Assembly: GCA_002448235.1 (NCBI GenBank)
Contig: DIXF01000007.1
Coordinates: 1-64,000 of the forward strand
Source: Syntrophaceae bacterium UBA6087
GTDB lineage: Bacteria; Desulfobacterota; Desulfomonilia; UBA1062
Reading direction: 5' to 3'
DNA: 64,000 nucleotides
Below the pieces are notes generated by a model. The model was not told the DNA's origin. It did not search any database and was given only the letters and a program-made list of their open reading frames with translations. The position numbers were made by a program, and so were the translations under genes. How positions within the stretch are numbered: position 1 is the first letter of the stretch; each line of letters begins with the position of its first letter. Positions 18,160 through 26,690 of the stretch are shown here, one piece after another.

Positions 18160-21100
18160 CTACCTCCCCTCCATCAGATTGGTTATGGTCTTCTTCAATG
18201 CCACGGCGGCTTCCGGGTGATACATGACCATGACCGAAGCGCCTGCATAGAGCAGGGAAGTCGCGGTCGAGAGCTCCCACAGGGCGGCGCGCCTGTTTAG
18301 GTCTCCCCAGGCCGGGAATTCCGACTGATTCGCCTTGAACTCCTTGATCTTGGCGCATTCCTGGCCGGGGCTGACGATGATGGGAGAGGCGAGCATTTTG
18401 TCGCCGCCAAGGCCGGTGAGGCGTATCCTCTCAATGACCGAGTAGGTATATTCGATGCCGTAGCCGACGGCGCTCGTGACCGGGTCGATGACGATCCGGT
18501 CTTGCGGTATGTTCATGTTGGTCAGCAGGATGCTGAGCTGCTTGGCGATGTTCACGTCGATGGGGCTCTGGGCGACGATCGTATGGCCGTAGGCCAGCGC
18601 GGCCCCGGCTATGGTCCGGTAGTTGTCCTGCTCGACCCAGGAAAGCAGCAGGTTTTCTCCGGCGCACGCCTTTGCGACCTCTTTCATCACCTCGTTGTTC
18701 CTGTCGAAATGGCTGTGGCCGGTGACGATGAGCGGCACCTCGACCGCTGCCAGCACGGCCTTCACGACTGCAACCGCATCTTCTGCGCTTCTGTTGCCTT
18801 TTTCCGGGTGCGTTCCCTCCAGCCGGACGCTGATGAGGTCTGCGCCGTACTTCTGGACGCAGGCCTTTGCCATGGCTGCCGGGTCGTTCAAGAGATCGCC
18901 CCAGAGCGAGCGCAGGACCTCCGGATACTTGGCGCTGACCTTGTCGAAGACCTCCATGGCCACCAGCGGCCTGTTCGGCATGTCCCCTTCCCAGAAATGG
19001 AACGGCATGGCAGTGTCCCCGCCGATGGTACAGGTACGGCCGCGCGTTCCGCCCTGGGCTTTCGTCGCGCCGAGGACCACCTCGCACAACCGCTGCTCGC
19101 ACTTCTCTTTCCGCACCGGGGCCGACTTGATCGCGGCGATGCGCTCGCCTGCCTTGGGCTTTGCCTCAGCTTTTTCCTGCAGTGCCGACTGAGGCTGGTC
19201 AGAGCCGGATGCAGCAGATTTTTCCGCCTGCGGCTTCGTTCCCAGAAAACGCTCGCTCAGGATGCCGATGATGTCGCCCACGATCTCTCTGGTCAGGCTC
19301 TGCTTGACCTCGTCCTTTATCTGCCCGATCAGCTCCGATTTAAGCTGTTCGATCTGATCGAGGGAGAATTGCCTGCCCGGCTCGGCCTGCTCTGCAGCAG
19401 AAGCTTTCTCCGCTCCAGCCTGACCGGCGGCAGGGACTTTTCCGGGCGCTGCCTTTTCCGGGGCCGTGTCGGAGGCTTTGCTTTCCGCAGGCGCGGCAGT
19501 CGCGCTCTGCTGGTCGGCGAAATCCGCGATATCGCCCAGCTCGAGCACGGGATGCTTTACCTTCTCCAGATAGGCCCGGATATCCTTCGGATCGATTGCC
19601 ACCGACTCATCCGGGATCTTATCGAGCAGATCAGGGGCTCCCTGCTCTGTAAAGCGTCTCTTCAGGTCTTCGCCCAAGGCGTTCTTCAGCCCCTTGGTCA
19701 TCCAGATCAGGCGCTTGTGCCCGCCCTCGGCAAAGAGGAACTTCCGGGATGTCAGAAACACCTTGCCGCAGCCCATGAAGCCGGGCGTCTGCTGGCCTCC
19801 GCCTACGCTGCCCGCCAATGTGGAGAAGGTCATGCCCGCGGGGGTGTCGCCCGTGTATTCCCGGTTTACGGCCATGATGCCGTTGCACTCCGGGACATAC
19901 GCGCAGATGACCTCGAAGCAGCCGCAGCTCGTCATGGGCCGGTCCATGATGGAATAGGCGCACACGCCTTCCACGGACTTGTGCGAGTTGAGATAGACAT
20001 ACTCGTCCACGCCCGTCCAGATGCCCTTGACGGAGTCGAGGCATGCGCCCTTTTTCACGGGCTGGTTGGGCCCGGTCTCGTCGATCTCATAGGCGGCGCG
20101 GGCGTCGAGCCAGTTGTAGGCCCCGCACAGGCCCAGGCGTTCGGGCGTTACCACGCACACGTGGTTGGGCGCGAACGACTGGCACAACAGGCAGGAGTAG
20201 AAGATCTCCACGGACTCGTCGGTCATTGACTCCAGGCGCTTGTTGCGCTCGATATAGGTGCTCCGGGCAATGGCGAGCCTCTTCTCGACCTCTTCGGCGT
20301 CCGTGATCAGGGTGACCTTGACCTTGTCCACGATAGCCGGATAGTTGCCCAGCAGCTTGGCGTGGAGGATCTCGCCATAGTGTTTGAGCCGTAAGCCCTT
20401 GTCGAACCCGCTCATGGAGATGCGCGTCCAGACGATGTCGCGCTGGCCCATGTGCCAGATGCCTTCGGCGCCGTTGATGAGGTGGTGGATCTGCCGCTCC
20501 AGGATGGCCTCGAAGTCGGTCTGCATCTTTCTGCCCGCGACTTCGACCCAGATGGCGAGCGGCAGCGCCGAACCTACCGGCACCTCGTCCACATCCGGGC
20601 CTATGATGTCGATCCGTCCGTCCTCGATCTCGTCCATGTCGGTCATGGTCACGAACTCGAAGGCGGAGGTCAGGTTGCCGCCGAATTCCACCCGGGTATC
20701 CTGCTTGCGGATGCGCTCGCCCTCGAAGGCCGGGCCGTAGGGCACCGGGATCGGCACCTTGGTGATCTTGACCTTGCAGCCCCTGACTTCGAGCGCCTTC
20801 TCCACCATGGTCTCGGGAGGAACGCTCGACACCACGTGCTCGTAGGTGCAGATGCCCGTGGGCAGGATCTGCGGGATATCGGTATCCGCGATGACCGGGA
20901 AGCCGTAGTTCAGCGCCCCGGCGGCGGCCGCATATTTCTCCGCATCGACCTCGTCGAAGGCGAGCACGAAGGCGAAGATGCGGTCCTTGTTGTACTTGAG
21001 GTTGGCGTGGAAGTCGCCCGGCTTCACGTTGCCGAAGGAAAGCGCGGAGCGGCTGGCGAACCCCAAGGGGTAGATGAGCGCAGAGACGTCCTTACCGAAC

Positions 21101-21702
21101 GGGACGAGCCGCGATTCCCAGCCTAAGGTGACGCCCTCTTCCGCAAGTTGCTCGGCAAACTGGCGGCCGTTCGTGGTGCCTGCCATGAAGACGTAGATGT
21201 TCTTCTCCTGCAGCTCCCGGGCGATCTTAACCGCGATCTCGTTGGTGGGAGCGGCTCCCGTGATGGCCGCAAAACCCGGGGCGGTGCCGTCCACGAACTC
21301 CAGGCCCCGCTCGCGCATGATGACGTCGTTGGCAGCGCCCAGCCAGATGCCGTCCACCGGATGCGGGCCGACAAGGTACTTGCACGCCTCGATGATCTCG
21401 CAGGCGAAAAGCGTTGCCACGCCGGCGTCCAGGGTACTGCCCAAATAGGGGAGCCAGACCTTTTCCGTGGGCGGGGCGGGCAGCAGCGACCTTGCCTGTG
21501 CCAGGACCGGCTTCAGTTCTGAGAGCTTCTCGACCTTCACGCCCGTAAAGGAGTAGATCACCGGGAGGTAGTAAGCCGTGTCGGGGAAGGAAACCGGGCA
21601 ATCCTCGCCCTTTGCTTCGATGGCCTCGGCGAGCTTTTTCTCGGCACGCGCCACCCAGTCGATGGCGCCGTGGATAGCGGATTCGCAGATAAGTTTAGAC
21701 AC
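18160..21702 (-). CDS. acsB-acsD: Acetyl-CoA synthase fused to corrinoid protein small subunit (AcsB::AcsD)
   Basis: This 1,180-residue protein combines two normally separate subunits. Residues 1 to ~740 are acetyl-CoA synthase. The A-cluster 4Fe-4S ligands C504, C507, C516 and C526 have the spacing of the Moorella enzyme, and the C593-G-C595 motif binds the nickel pair. An Ala/Glu/Lys-rich linker (~745-885) contains one predicted long helix (LDQIEQLKSELIGQIKDEVK). Residues ~885-1180 are AcsD, a TIM barrel with RTCTIGGDTAMPFHFWEGD and VIDPVTSAVGYGIEYTYS. It would hold the methyl-corrinoid donor next to the ACS active site. Its start overlaps the end of cooS by eight bases. No frameshift is seen across the junction. 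Confidence 0.93.
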   Translation of the reverse strand: MSKLICESAIHGAIDWVARAEKKLAEAIEAKGEDCPVSFPDTAYYLPVIYSFTGVKVEKLSELKPVLAQARSLLPAPPTEKVWLPYLGSTLDAGVATLFACEIIEACKYLVGPHPVDGIWLGAANDVIMRERGLEFVDGTAPGFAAITGAAPTNEIAVKIARELQEKNIYVFMAGTTNGRQFAEQLAEEGVTLGWESRLVPFGKDVSALIYPLGFASRSALSFGNVKPGDFHANLKYNKDRIFAFVLAFDEVDAEKYAAAAGALNYGFPVIADTDIPQILPTGICTYEHVVSSVPPETMVEKALEVRGCKVKITKVPIPVPYGPAFEGERIRKQDTRVEFGGNLTSAFEFVTMTDMDEIEDGRIDIIGPDVDEVPVGSALPLAIWVEVAGRKMQTDFEAILERQIHHLINGAEGIWHMGQRDIVWTRISMSGFDKGLRLKHYGEILHAKLLGNYPAIVDKVKVTLITDAEEVEKRLAIARSTYIERNKRLESMTDESVEIFYSCLLCQSFAPNHVCVVTPERLGLCGAYNWLDARAAYEIDETGPNQPVKKGACLDSVKGIWTGVDEYVYLNSHKSVEGVCAYSIMDRPMTSCGCFEVICAYVPECNGIMAVNREYTGDTPAGMTFSTLAGSVGGGQQTPGFMGCGKVFLTSRKFLFAEGGHKRLIWMTKGLKNALGEDLKRRFTEQGAPDLLDKIPDESVAIDPKDIRAYLEKVKHPVLELGDIADFADQQSATAAPAESKASDTAPEKAAPGKVPAAGQAGAEKASAAEQAEPGRQFSLDQIEQLKSELIGQIKDEVKQSLTREIVGDIIGILSERFLGTKPQAEKSAASGSDQPQSALQEKAEAKPKAGERIAAIKSAPVRKEKCEQRLCEVVLGATKAQGGTRGRTCTIGGDTAMPFHFWEGDMPNRPLVAMEVFDKVSAKYPEVLRSLWGDLLNDPAAMAKACVQKYGADLISVRLEGTHPEKGNRSAEDAVAVVKAVLAAVEVPLIVTGHSHFDRNNEVMKEVAKACAGENLLLSWVEQDNYRTIAGAALAYGHTIVAQSPIDVNIAKQLSILLTNMNIPQDRIVIDPVTSAVGYGIEYTYSVIERIRLTGLGGDKMLASPIIVSPGQECAKIKEFKANQSEFPAWGDLNRRAALWELSTATSLLYAGASVMVMYHPEAAVALKKTITNLMEGR

Positions 21703-23644
21703 CGAGCTCCCTCCTGTCCTTCATGTCCATGAGCTTGCGCTCGGCCTTACGGTTGATGCCGAGTTTATCGCGGCGTTCGTCGATGATCTTCAGGATTGCC
21801 TGCGCGGCTGAAACCGGGTCCGCGTGGAAATGGAACGATGCGCCGAACTTTTCCCTGGCGCCCTGGTGGAGGAACCTGGCAACATTCTCCGAGCCCTCGA
21901 CATAGAACGGATGGCCCAGGATGACGTCGATTCCCGAGGCCACGAAGTAGCAGCCGATGGCAACGGCCTTCTCGCTCATCCACTCGGGCGCCACACCCAC
22001 GACCGGGACATCGGAGAGGTCTTCGCCCAGGCCCCCTTCATGGACGATCTCGGTAACTGCCTCCAGAAGGCGGCTGTTGTCTACGCAGCTCCCCATGTGC
22101 AGCACCGGAGGCATGCCCACCGCCTCGCAGACCTCTTTGAGGCCCGGGCCTGCAAACTCCAAGGCTGCCTCCGGCGTGAGGTTGCCTTCCTTTGCCGCGG
22201 CGATGGCCGCGCAGCCTGTTTTGAGCACCAGGATATTTTCTTTGAGCAGCTCGCGGGTGAGCGTGTTCATGTACGAGTCGAGCTTGGTCTTGGGGTTGTT
22301 GCACCCTACGATGCCGACCACGCCCTTGATCCGTCCCTGGATGATCGCGTCGTTCAGCGGCCGGAAGGAGGCCCGGTACGTGCCGCCCAGCATGTACTTG
22401 ATGCTCTCGACGGAAAATCCCGCAATGAGCGGGCTCGAATGCTTCGGTATGGCCACCTTTTCGGGGTCGCGGTTTTTGTAGTTGTCGATCGCGCGTTCCA
22501 GGAGTCCCTTGGCTGTCTCGTACGCCTTGTCTGTCTGGAACTCGGCGGGAACGGCGCCCACGGTCTTTGCGATACGGCTCGTGGAAACGATCTCGGTATG
22601 GTAGCTTTTGGCAACGTCCGGCAGGCCGGGCATGCAGCACTGGACATCGATGAGCATCATCTCCACCGCGCCGGTCACGATGGCCAGCTCCTGCTGGAGA
22701 AAATTCCCTGCGATCGGGATGCCGTGGCGCATGAGGATCTCGTTGGCCGTGCAGCAGATGCCCGCGAGCGTGATGCCTGAAGCGCCGGCCCTTTTCGCAT
22801 AGGCCTTGATCTCCGGGTCGTTCGATGCGGCGGCGAGCATCTCGGACAGTGCCGGCTCATGCCCGTGGACCAGGACATTGACCGTGTCCTCGCACAGGAT
22901 GCCTAAGTTCGCCGTGCTCCGCACCGGCGTCGGCGTCCCGAAAAGTATGTCCGAGACCATTGAAGCGATGCGCGAGCCTCCCCAGCCGTCTGCAAGCGAC
23001 AGGCGGAAGGCGTGCAGAAGCAGGTTCATGTAATCGTGGTCAACGCCCATGTGGGTGCGGTGCATGGCCTCGACCACCATCCGGTCGACTCCGGCGGGTG
23101 CGGCATCGCCTTTCTGCCACACGCCCTGCCGGCTCAAAGGTGCCAGCTTCAGGGTCTTCAGAGGATCTTCCTGGGAGGTGAACTCGGAGATCAGGGTTTC
23201 AGCGAGTTTTACCGCCAGTTCGGGAACCGGCATGTCCTGCACCTCTATGCCGTACCATGCAGCCACCCGGCGCAGGGCCTTTTCATCCTTGACGGTATAC
23301 TCCCCGCCTTTCCCTTTCCCGATCTTTTTCAGCAGGAGCACCAGGTGCCGGCCATGGTCGGAGTGGGCTGAAGAGCCGCCCGCCACTTCCCGTAAGAAAT
23401 TACGGGCCACGATCGTATCGGCGTCCGCCCCGCATATGCCCAGCGGCGACTTCGGGGTGATCCGGCACGGGCCCATATGGCAGATCCTGCAGCATACGCC
23501 CCTGGTGCCGAAGCCGCACTGCGGACCCTGCCGGTCCATGCGGAAAAAGCTCAAATCCACGCAGTCGCGCCGGGCCTTCTGTATGGCCTCGACGGACGCA
23601 AGGTCGCACGCCATCTCTTCAGGCGCTCTTGTTTTCTTCTCCAC
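21695..23644 (-). CDS. cooS: Ni-Fe-S carbon monoxide dehydrogenase catalytic subunit
   Basis: The 649-residue protein is CooS/AcsA, which interconverts CO2 and CO. The N-terminal cysteine region CGFGTRGVCCRICHMGPC supplies the D- and B-cluster ligands. Later motifs (HGHEPALSEM, GICCTANE, MLIDVQCCMP, GCNNPKTK, TGCAA) supply C-cluster ligands. The bifunctional context (acsB adjacent) indicates the acetyl-CoA pathway form (acsA). I place the start at GTG 23644 because AGGAG lies nine bases before it. A TTG at 23662 lacks such a site, and ATG 23611 is a shorter option. The start overlaps the cooC end, as expected for translational coupling. Confidence 0.94.
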   Translation of the reverse strand: MEKKTRAPEEMACDLASVEAIQKARRDCVDLSFFRMDRQGPQCGFGTRGVCCRICHMGPCRITPKSPLGICGADADTIVARNFLREVAGGSSAHSDHGRHLVLLLKKIGKGKGGEYTVKDEKALRRVAAWYGIEVQDMPVPELAVKLAETLISEFTSQEDPLKTLKLAPLSRQGVWQKGDAAPAGVDRMVVEAMHRTHMGVDHDYMNLLLHAFRLSLADGWGGSRIASMVSDILFGTPTPVRSTANLGILCEDTVNVLVHGHEPALSEMLAAASNDPEIKAYAKRAGASGITLAGICCTANEILMRHGIPIAGNFLQQELAIVTGAVEMMLIDVQCCMPGLPDVAKSYHTEIVSTSRIAKTVGAVPAEFQTDKAYETAKGLLERAIDNYKNRDPEKVAIPKHSSPLIAGFSVESIKYMLGGTYRASFRPLNDAIIQGRIKGVVGIVGCNNPKTKLDSYMNTLTRELLKENILVLKTGCAAIAAAKEGNLTPEAALEFAGPGLKEVCEAVGMPPVLHMGSCVDNSRLLEAVTEIVHEGGLGEDLSDVPVVGVAPEWMSEKAVAIGCYFVASGIDVILGHPFYVEGSENVARFLHQGAREKFGASFHFHADPVSAAQAILKIIDERRDKLGINRKAERKLMDMKDRRELGV

Positions 23645-24449
23645 GAATCGTTTCTCCTGCAAAACTCAGTTGCGATATAAAGCGGTCAATCCCTTTCAAA
23701 ACCGGGTTGGTCATGGGTATGGACTGCATGCTCTGTCCCTTTTCCCCTGCAAGGGCGATCCCGTCATCAACGGGAAGCATGAGGAGATAATCGGCGCCGA
23801 TCTCTTTGGCCAGGTCTTCCAGACCCTCCGGCTCGGATCCTTCCCTGACCAGGTTGATGACCACGGCCAGGCGGTCGTACTCGATGCCCATCTCTCTGGC
23901 GAGATCATAGAGGCGCCGCACGGTCTGCACGCCGCGCTTCGAAGGGTCGCCTGTCAGGACGAGCAGGTCGATCCTGCTGTACAGCCTCCGGGAGAGGTTC
24001 TCGAGGCCTGCCTCGTTGTCGATCACGATGTACGGATAGTTCTTCGAGAGCTCCCTGATGACGTCGCCGAAGAGGTTGTTCGCATAGCAGTAGCACCCGG
24101 GGCCTTCGGGGCGGCCCATGGCGATGAGGTCGAAATCTTGGGCCTCCACCAGGCTCTCGTTGATGCGCATCTCGACGAGCTCGCGCTTGCTGATGCCGCT
24201 TGACTGCCCTGCGCCTGCATCGCGGCTCTCCTCCCTGATCCGGCCGATGGTCTTTACGACCTGCACCCCCAGGGTCTGGTCCAGGCAGGAGTTGGGGTCG
24301 GCGTCGACCGCGAGCACCGGCACGCATCTCCTGTTGATCAGACAGGCGACGAGCGCTGCAGCGATGGTGGTTTTGCCGGTTCCGCCTTTTCCGGTTATCG
24401 CGATGGTATAATTGGTGTCCAAGGCGTAAGACTTCCTGTCAGAGCCCAT
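23619..24449 (-). CDS. cooC: CODH maturation ATPase
   Basis: The product (276 residues from this start) is a MinD/SIMIBI-class ATPase of the CooC family. It has the deviant Walker A GKGGTGKTT, DADPNSCLDQ, and the C-x-C motif in GPGCYCYANN used for metal binding at the dimer interface. CooC proteins help insert nickel into the CODH C-cluster. The gene lies directly before cooS and overlaps it by 26 bases. The ATG at 24449 overlaps the upstream stop by 11 bases. A TTG at 24422 preceded by AGGAAG is an alternative that starts closer to the ATPase fold. The frame is open further upstream, inside the preceding gene. Confidence 0.88.
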   Translation of the reverse strand: MGSDRKSYALDTNYTIAITGKGGTGKTTIAAALVACLINRRCVPVLAVDADPNSCLDQTLGVQVVKTIGRIREESRDAGAGQSSGISKRELVEMRINESLVEAQDFDLIAMGRPEGPGCYCYANNLFGDVIRELSKNYPYIVIDNEAGLENLSRRLYSRIDLLVLTGDPSKRGVQTVRRLYDLAREMGIEYDRLAVVINLVREGSEPEGLEDLAKEIGADYLLMLPVDDGIALAGEKGQSMQSIPMTNPVLKGIDRFISQLSFAGETIRGEENKSA

Positions 24450-25515
24450 ACATGCCGCGCACATGCACAGAGAGCTTCCCGAGCACATCGAAAACCATCT
24501 CGGCATCGCCCTCGGGCATGGAGCCCGTCCCGCACGAAGGGGTAATGAGCGATTGATCGAGGATGAGCCGTTTATCCAGGCCCGTCTTTGCCGAAAGGTT
24601 CTCGAAAAGGCCCGCGAATCTCTCTGCCAGGGCCGCTGCAGTCTGCTCGCGGATGGCTGCAGACGTCGGCACCACTCCCCAGGCGATCAATCCGCCTTTT
24701 GAGATAAACCCGCCGACGGCATCGGGGTACAGGGCAATGGTGTCTCCGTAGCTGAACGCATCCAGGTTGATGAGGTCCACACCCGCGTCGATGAGGAGGG
24801 ACCAGTCCGTGTTGCCGCAACAGTGGACGCCGGCAATGGCGCCGTCTGCGTGGATGGCCTCGGCCAGCTCACCGATGAGCGCAACCACTTCTTCGCGCCT
24901 GACCGAAATATACGTGGAGGAGCCGAAGGCCGAGAGGATGGGCTCGTCGATGAAGCAGATGATTTTGTCCGCATAGGGCTTGAACTTCTGTATCTGCCAG
25001 CGGCACTTCATGGCCAGGGCCTTGACGACGACGTCGCGGAACTCTTCGTTGTAGTAGATGGCCCGCTTGTTCTCGTCCGTGATGGTGAGCGCGAACGAGC
25101 ACGGCCCGGTCGTCTGTACCTTGACGAAGGGATACTTCCGGCCGCCGGCCTTCAATCGCTCTTCAAACGCAAAGAGGCCCCTGGAGAAATCAGGGCCGAT
25201 CGCCATGGCCGAGCAGTCGCCGTTTCCTTCGGCAGGGTCCATTGCCGCCATGTAGGTTTCGTAAAACAGGGCGAAGTCTTCGGAGTAATCGCCCGTGGTG
25301 TCGAAATACATCCGGCCTTTGTCCTGCTCTATAACCGCACGGGGCATGCCCTCGGAATACTGGATCTCCATCTGCTCGTTCAGACCCAGCTTGGGCAGCT
25401 GAGGCCACAGAGGGGCGTCCGGCAGGGCCTTGAACATTATGTCCAGGGCCTTCCCGCTATCGCTGTGAGGAAAGCTTCCTATGGCCGTTGCAATACATTT
25501 CGTCTGAATTGCCAT
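24439..25515 (-). CDS. MetE C-terminal-domain-like methyltransferase (core-MetE type)
   Basis: The 358-residue protein is a single UroD/MetE-superfamily barrel. Putative zinc ligands are in GVHCCGNTDW (His, then the second Cys), with a later Cys in TPSCGTGS. These match the His-x-Cys and Cys positions of cobalamin-independent methionine synthase, whose N-terminal half is absent. Short core-MetE enzymes of Wood-Ljungdahl organisms take methyl groups from a corrinoid protein to make methionine. Placement between acsF and cooC, overlapping cooC by 11 bases, suggests such a role here. An AcsE-type methyltransferase is not in the window, so involvement in loading the corrinoid protein is a less likely alternative. 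Confidence 0.72.
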   Translation of the reverse strand: MAIQTKCIATAIGSFPHSDSGKALDIMFKALPDAPLWPQLPKLGLNEQMEIQYSEGMPRAVIEQDKGRMYFDTTGDYSEDFALFYETYMAAMDPAEGNGDCSAMAIGPDFSRGLFAFEERLKAGGRKYPFVKVQTTGPCSFALTITDENKRAIYYNEEFRDVVVKALAMKCRWQIQKFKPYADKIICFIDEPILSAFGSSTYISVRREEVVALIGELAEAIHADGAIAGVHCCGNTDWSLLIDAGVDLINLDAFSYGDTIALYPDAVGGFISKGGLIAWGVVPTSAAIREQTAAALAERFAGLFENLSAKTGLDKRLILDQSLITPSCGTGSMPEGDAEMVFDVLGKLSVHVRGMYGL

Positions 25516-25843
25516 GATGGTTTCTCATCCTGAGGATCTTTTTGCAAAGTCCCACGTTTTCATTGTATTGTGAATATCACCCAAAGAGAGCTAGCAGATA
25601 ATGAGCAGGATTGTCAATTCCTACGAGACGGCTGCCCGGCTGCACCTTGTGTCCGGTTCGTTTTCCCATCATCAGCCGGCTGCGGGATTTCATGTCGAGA
25701 CCGTGCACAGGGAAAGCCTTCCGGAGCTTATTGAGGACAACTCGGCCGGATTGACAAGGTGGTTTTCTTTGTAATCACGGGATACGAAGAGGAACTCCGC
25801 AAAAGAGATGGGGGTTTCATCGAGTTTCTCTCAGGACCGGTAA
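25516..25843. other. Gap inside the acetyl-CoA pathway operon
   Basis: 328 bases separate acsF from the MetE-like gene. A plus-strand frame at 25601-25774 (57 codons, starting MSRIVNSYETA) has no clear ribosome binding site and no family I recognise. The gap may hold an internal promoter for the downstream seven-gene part of the cluster. No terminator hairpin is evident. Confidence 0.4.
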
Positions 25844-26611
25844 TTATAACAATTTCCGGATCATGTCCTCGAAAAGATCGAGCAGGTTCTGATCGAGATT
25901 CTCTATGGCCGACTTGCCGTCGCGGTCATTGTTCAGGAAGGCCTCGGAGTAGGGAATAAAACCGAGGACATTCTCGGTGCCCGTCGTCTGCCGGATCAGC
26001 TCTTCATCAGCCGGAGATTTTATCTTGTTCCCGATGACGAAGAGATTTGTGATGCCGATCTCGGCGGACATACCCGAGATGCGCTTGTACGACTCTATGG
26101 AGCGCTGGCCGGGCTCGACTACGATGACAAATGACGTGACGCCGCGGGCGGTGGCGCGGCCGATATGCTCGATGCCGGGCTCCATGTCCATGAACAGCAC
26201 CTCGCCCCGGTGCAGGACGAGATCCTGGACCAGCGAGCGCAACAGAACGTTCTCCGGGCAAGCGCAGCCTGTTCCGCCGCCCTGGACGGCTCCCAGCACC
26301 AGGAGGTCTACTCCCTTGTAGCGATAGCTGTACGTGTCGGCGATGTCCGAGACCTCCGGGTTGAGCTTGAAGATCTGGCCGTACTGCTGGACCTTTGCCC
26401 CGGTGCGTTCTTCGATGAGCTTTTTATGCCTCGCGATGGTGACGATCTCTTTCTGGGCTTCCAGGGGAATGCCCAGGGCAGAGGCCAGGTTGGCGTCCGG
26501 GTCGGCGTCGATGGCCAGGACCTTCGTCCCCTTGCGGGCGGTCAACAAAGCCAGGGCGGCCGTGATCGTGGACTTGCCTACCCCGCCCTTGCCTGTCACT
26601 GCTATTTTCAT
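25844..26611 (-). CDS. acsF: Second CooC-type ATPase, likely ACS maturation factor AcsF
   Basis: The 255-residue protein has deviant Walker A GKGGVGKST at residues 7-15, DADPDANLAS, and a C-x-C metal site in GTGCACPEN. It is more canonical and shorter than the CooC at 23619. Paired CooC-like ATPases in such clusters are usually divided between CODH (CooC) and acetyl-CoA synthase (AcsF), so AcsF is the likelier name, though sequence alone does not prove it. GAGG precedes the ATG. It follows fhs by 79 bases. Confidence 0.82.
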   Translation of the reverse strand: MKIAVTGKGGVGKSTITAALALLTARKGTKVLAIDADPDANLASALGIPLEAQKEIVTIARHKKLIEERTGAKVQQYGQIFKLNPEVSDIADTYSYRYKGVDLLVLGAVQGGGTGCACPENVLLRSLVQDLVLHRGEVLFMDMEPGIEHIGRATARGVTSFVIVVEPGQRSIESYKRISGMSAEIGITNLFVIGNKIKSPADEELIRQTTGTENVLGFIPYSEAFLNNDRDGKSAIENLDQNLLDLFEDMIRKLL

Positions 26612-26690
26612 GGATGTCCTCTACTATGCCTTTATTCGCAAAGGCACTATCTTGAACTGCAAGCCGTCGCCGCGCGATTGTCCGGACCGG

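Noticed and set aside
18502..20229. A 575-codon plus-strand frame opposite the acsB::acsD gene
   Set aside because: Shadow of a strongly conserved gene.
24439..25515. Calling the MetE-like gene acsE
   Set aside because: AcsE is a pterin-binding TIM-barrel methyltransferase without the His-Cys-Cys zinc site; this protein has zinc-type motifs of MetE.
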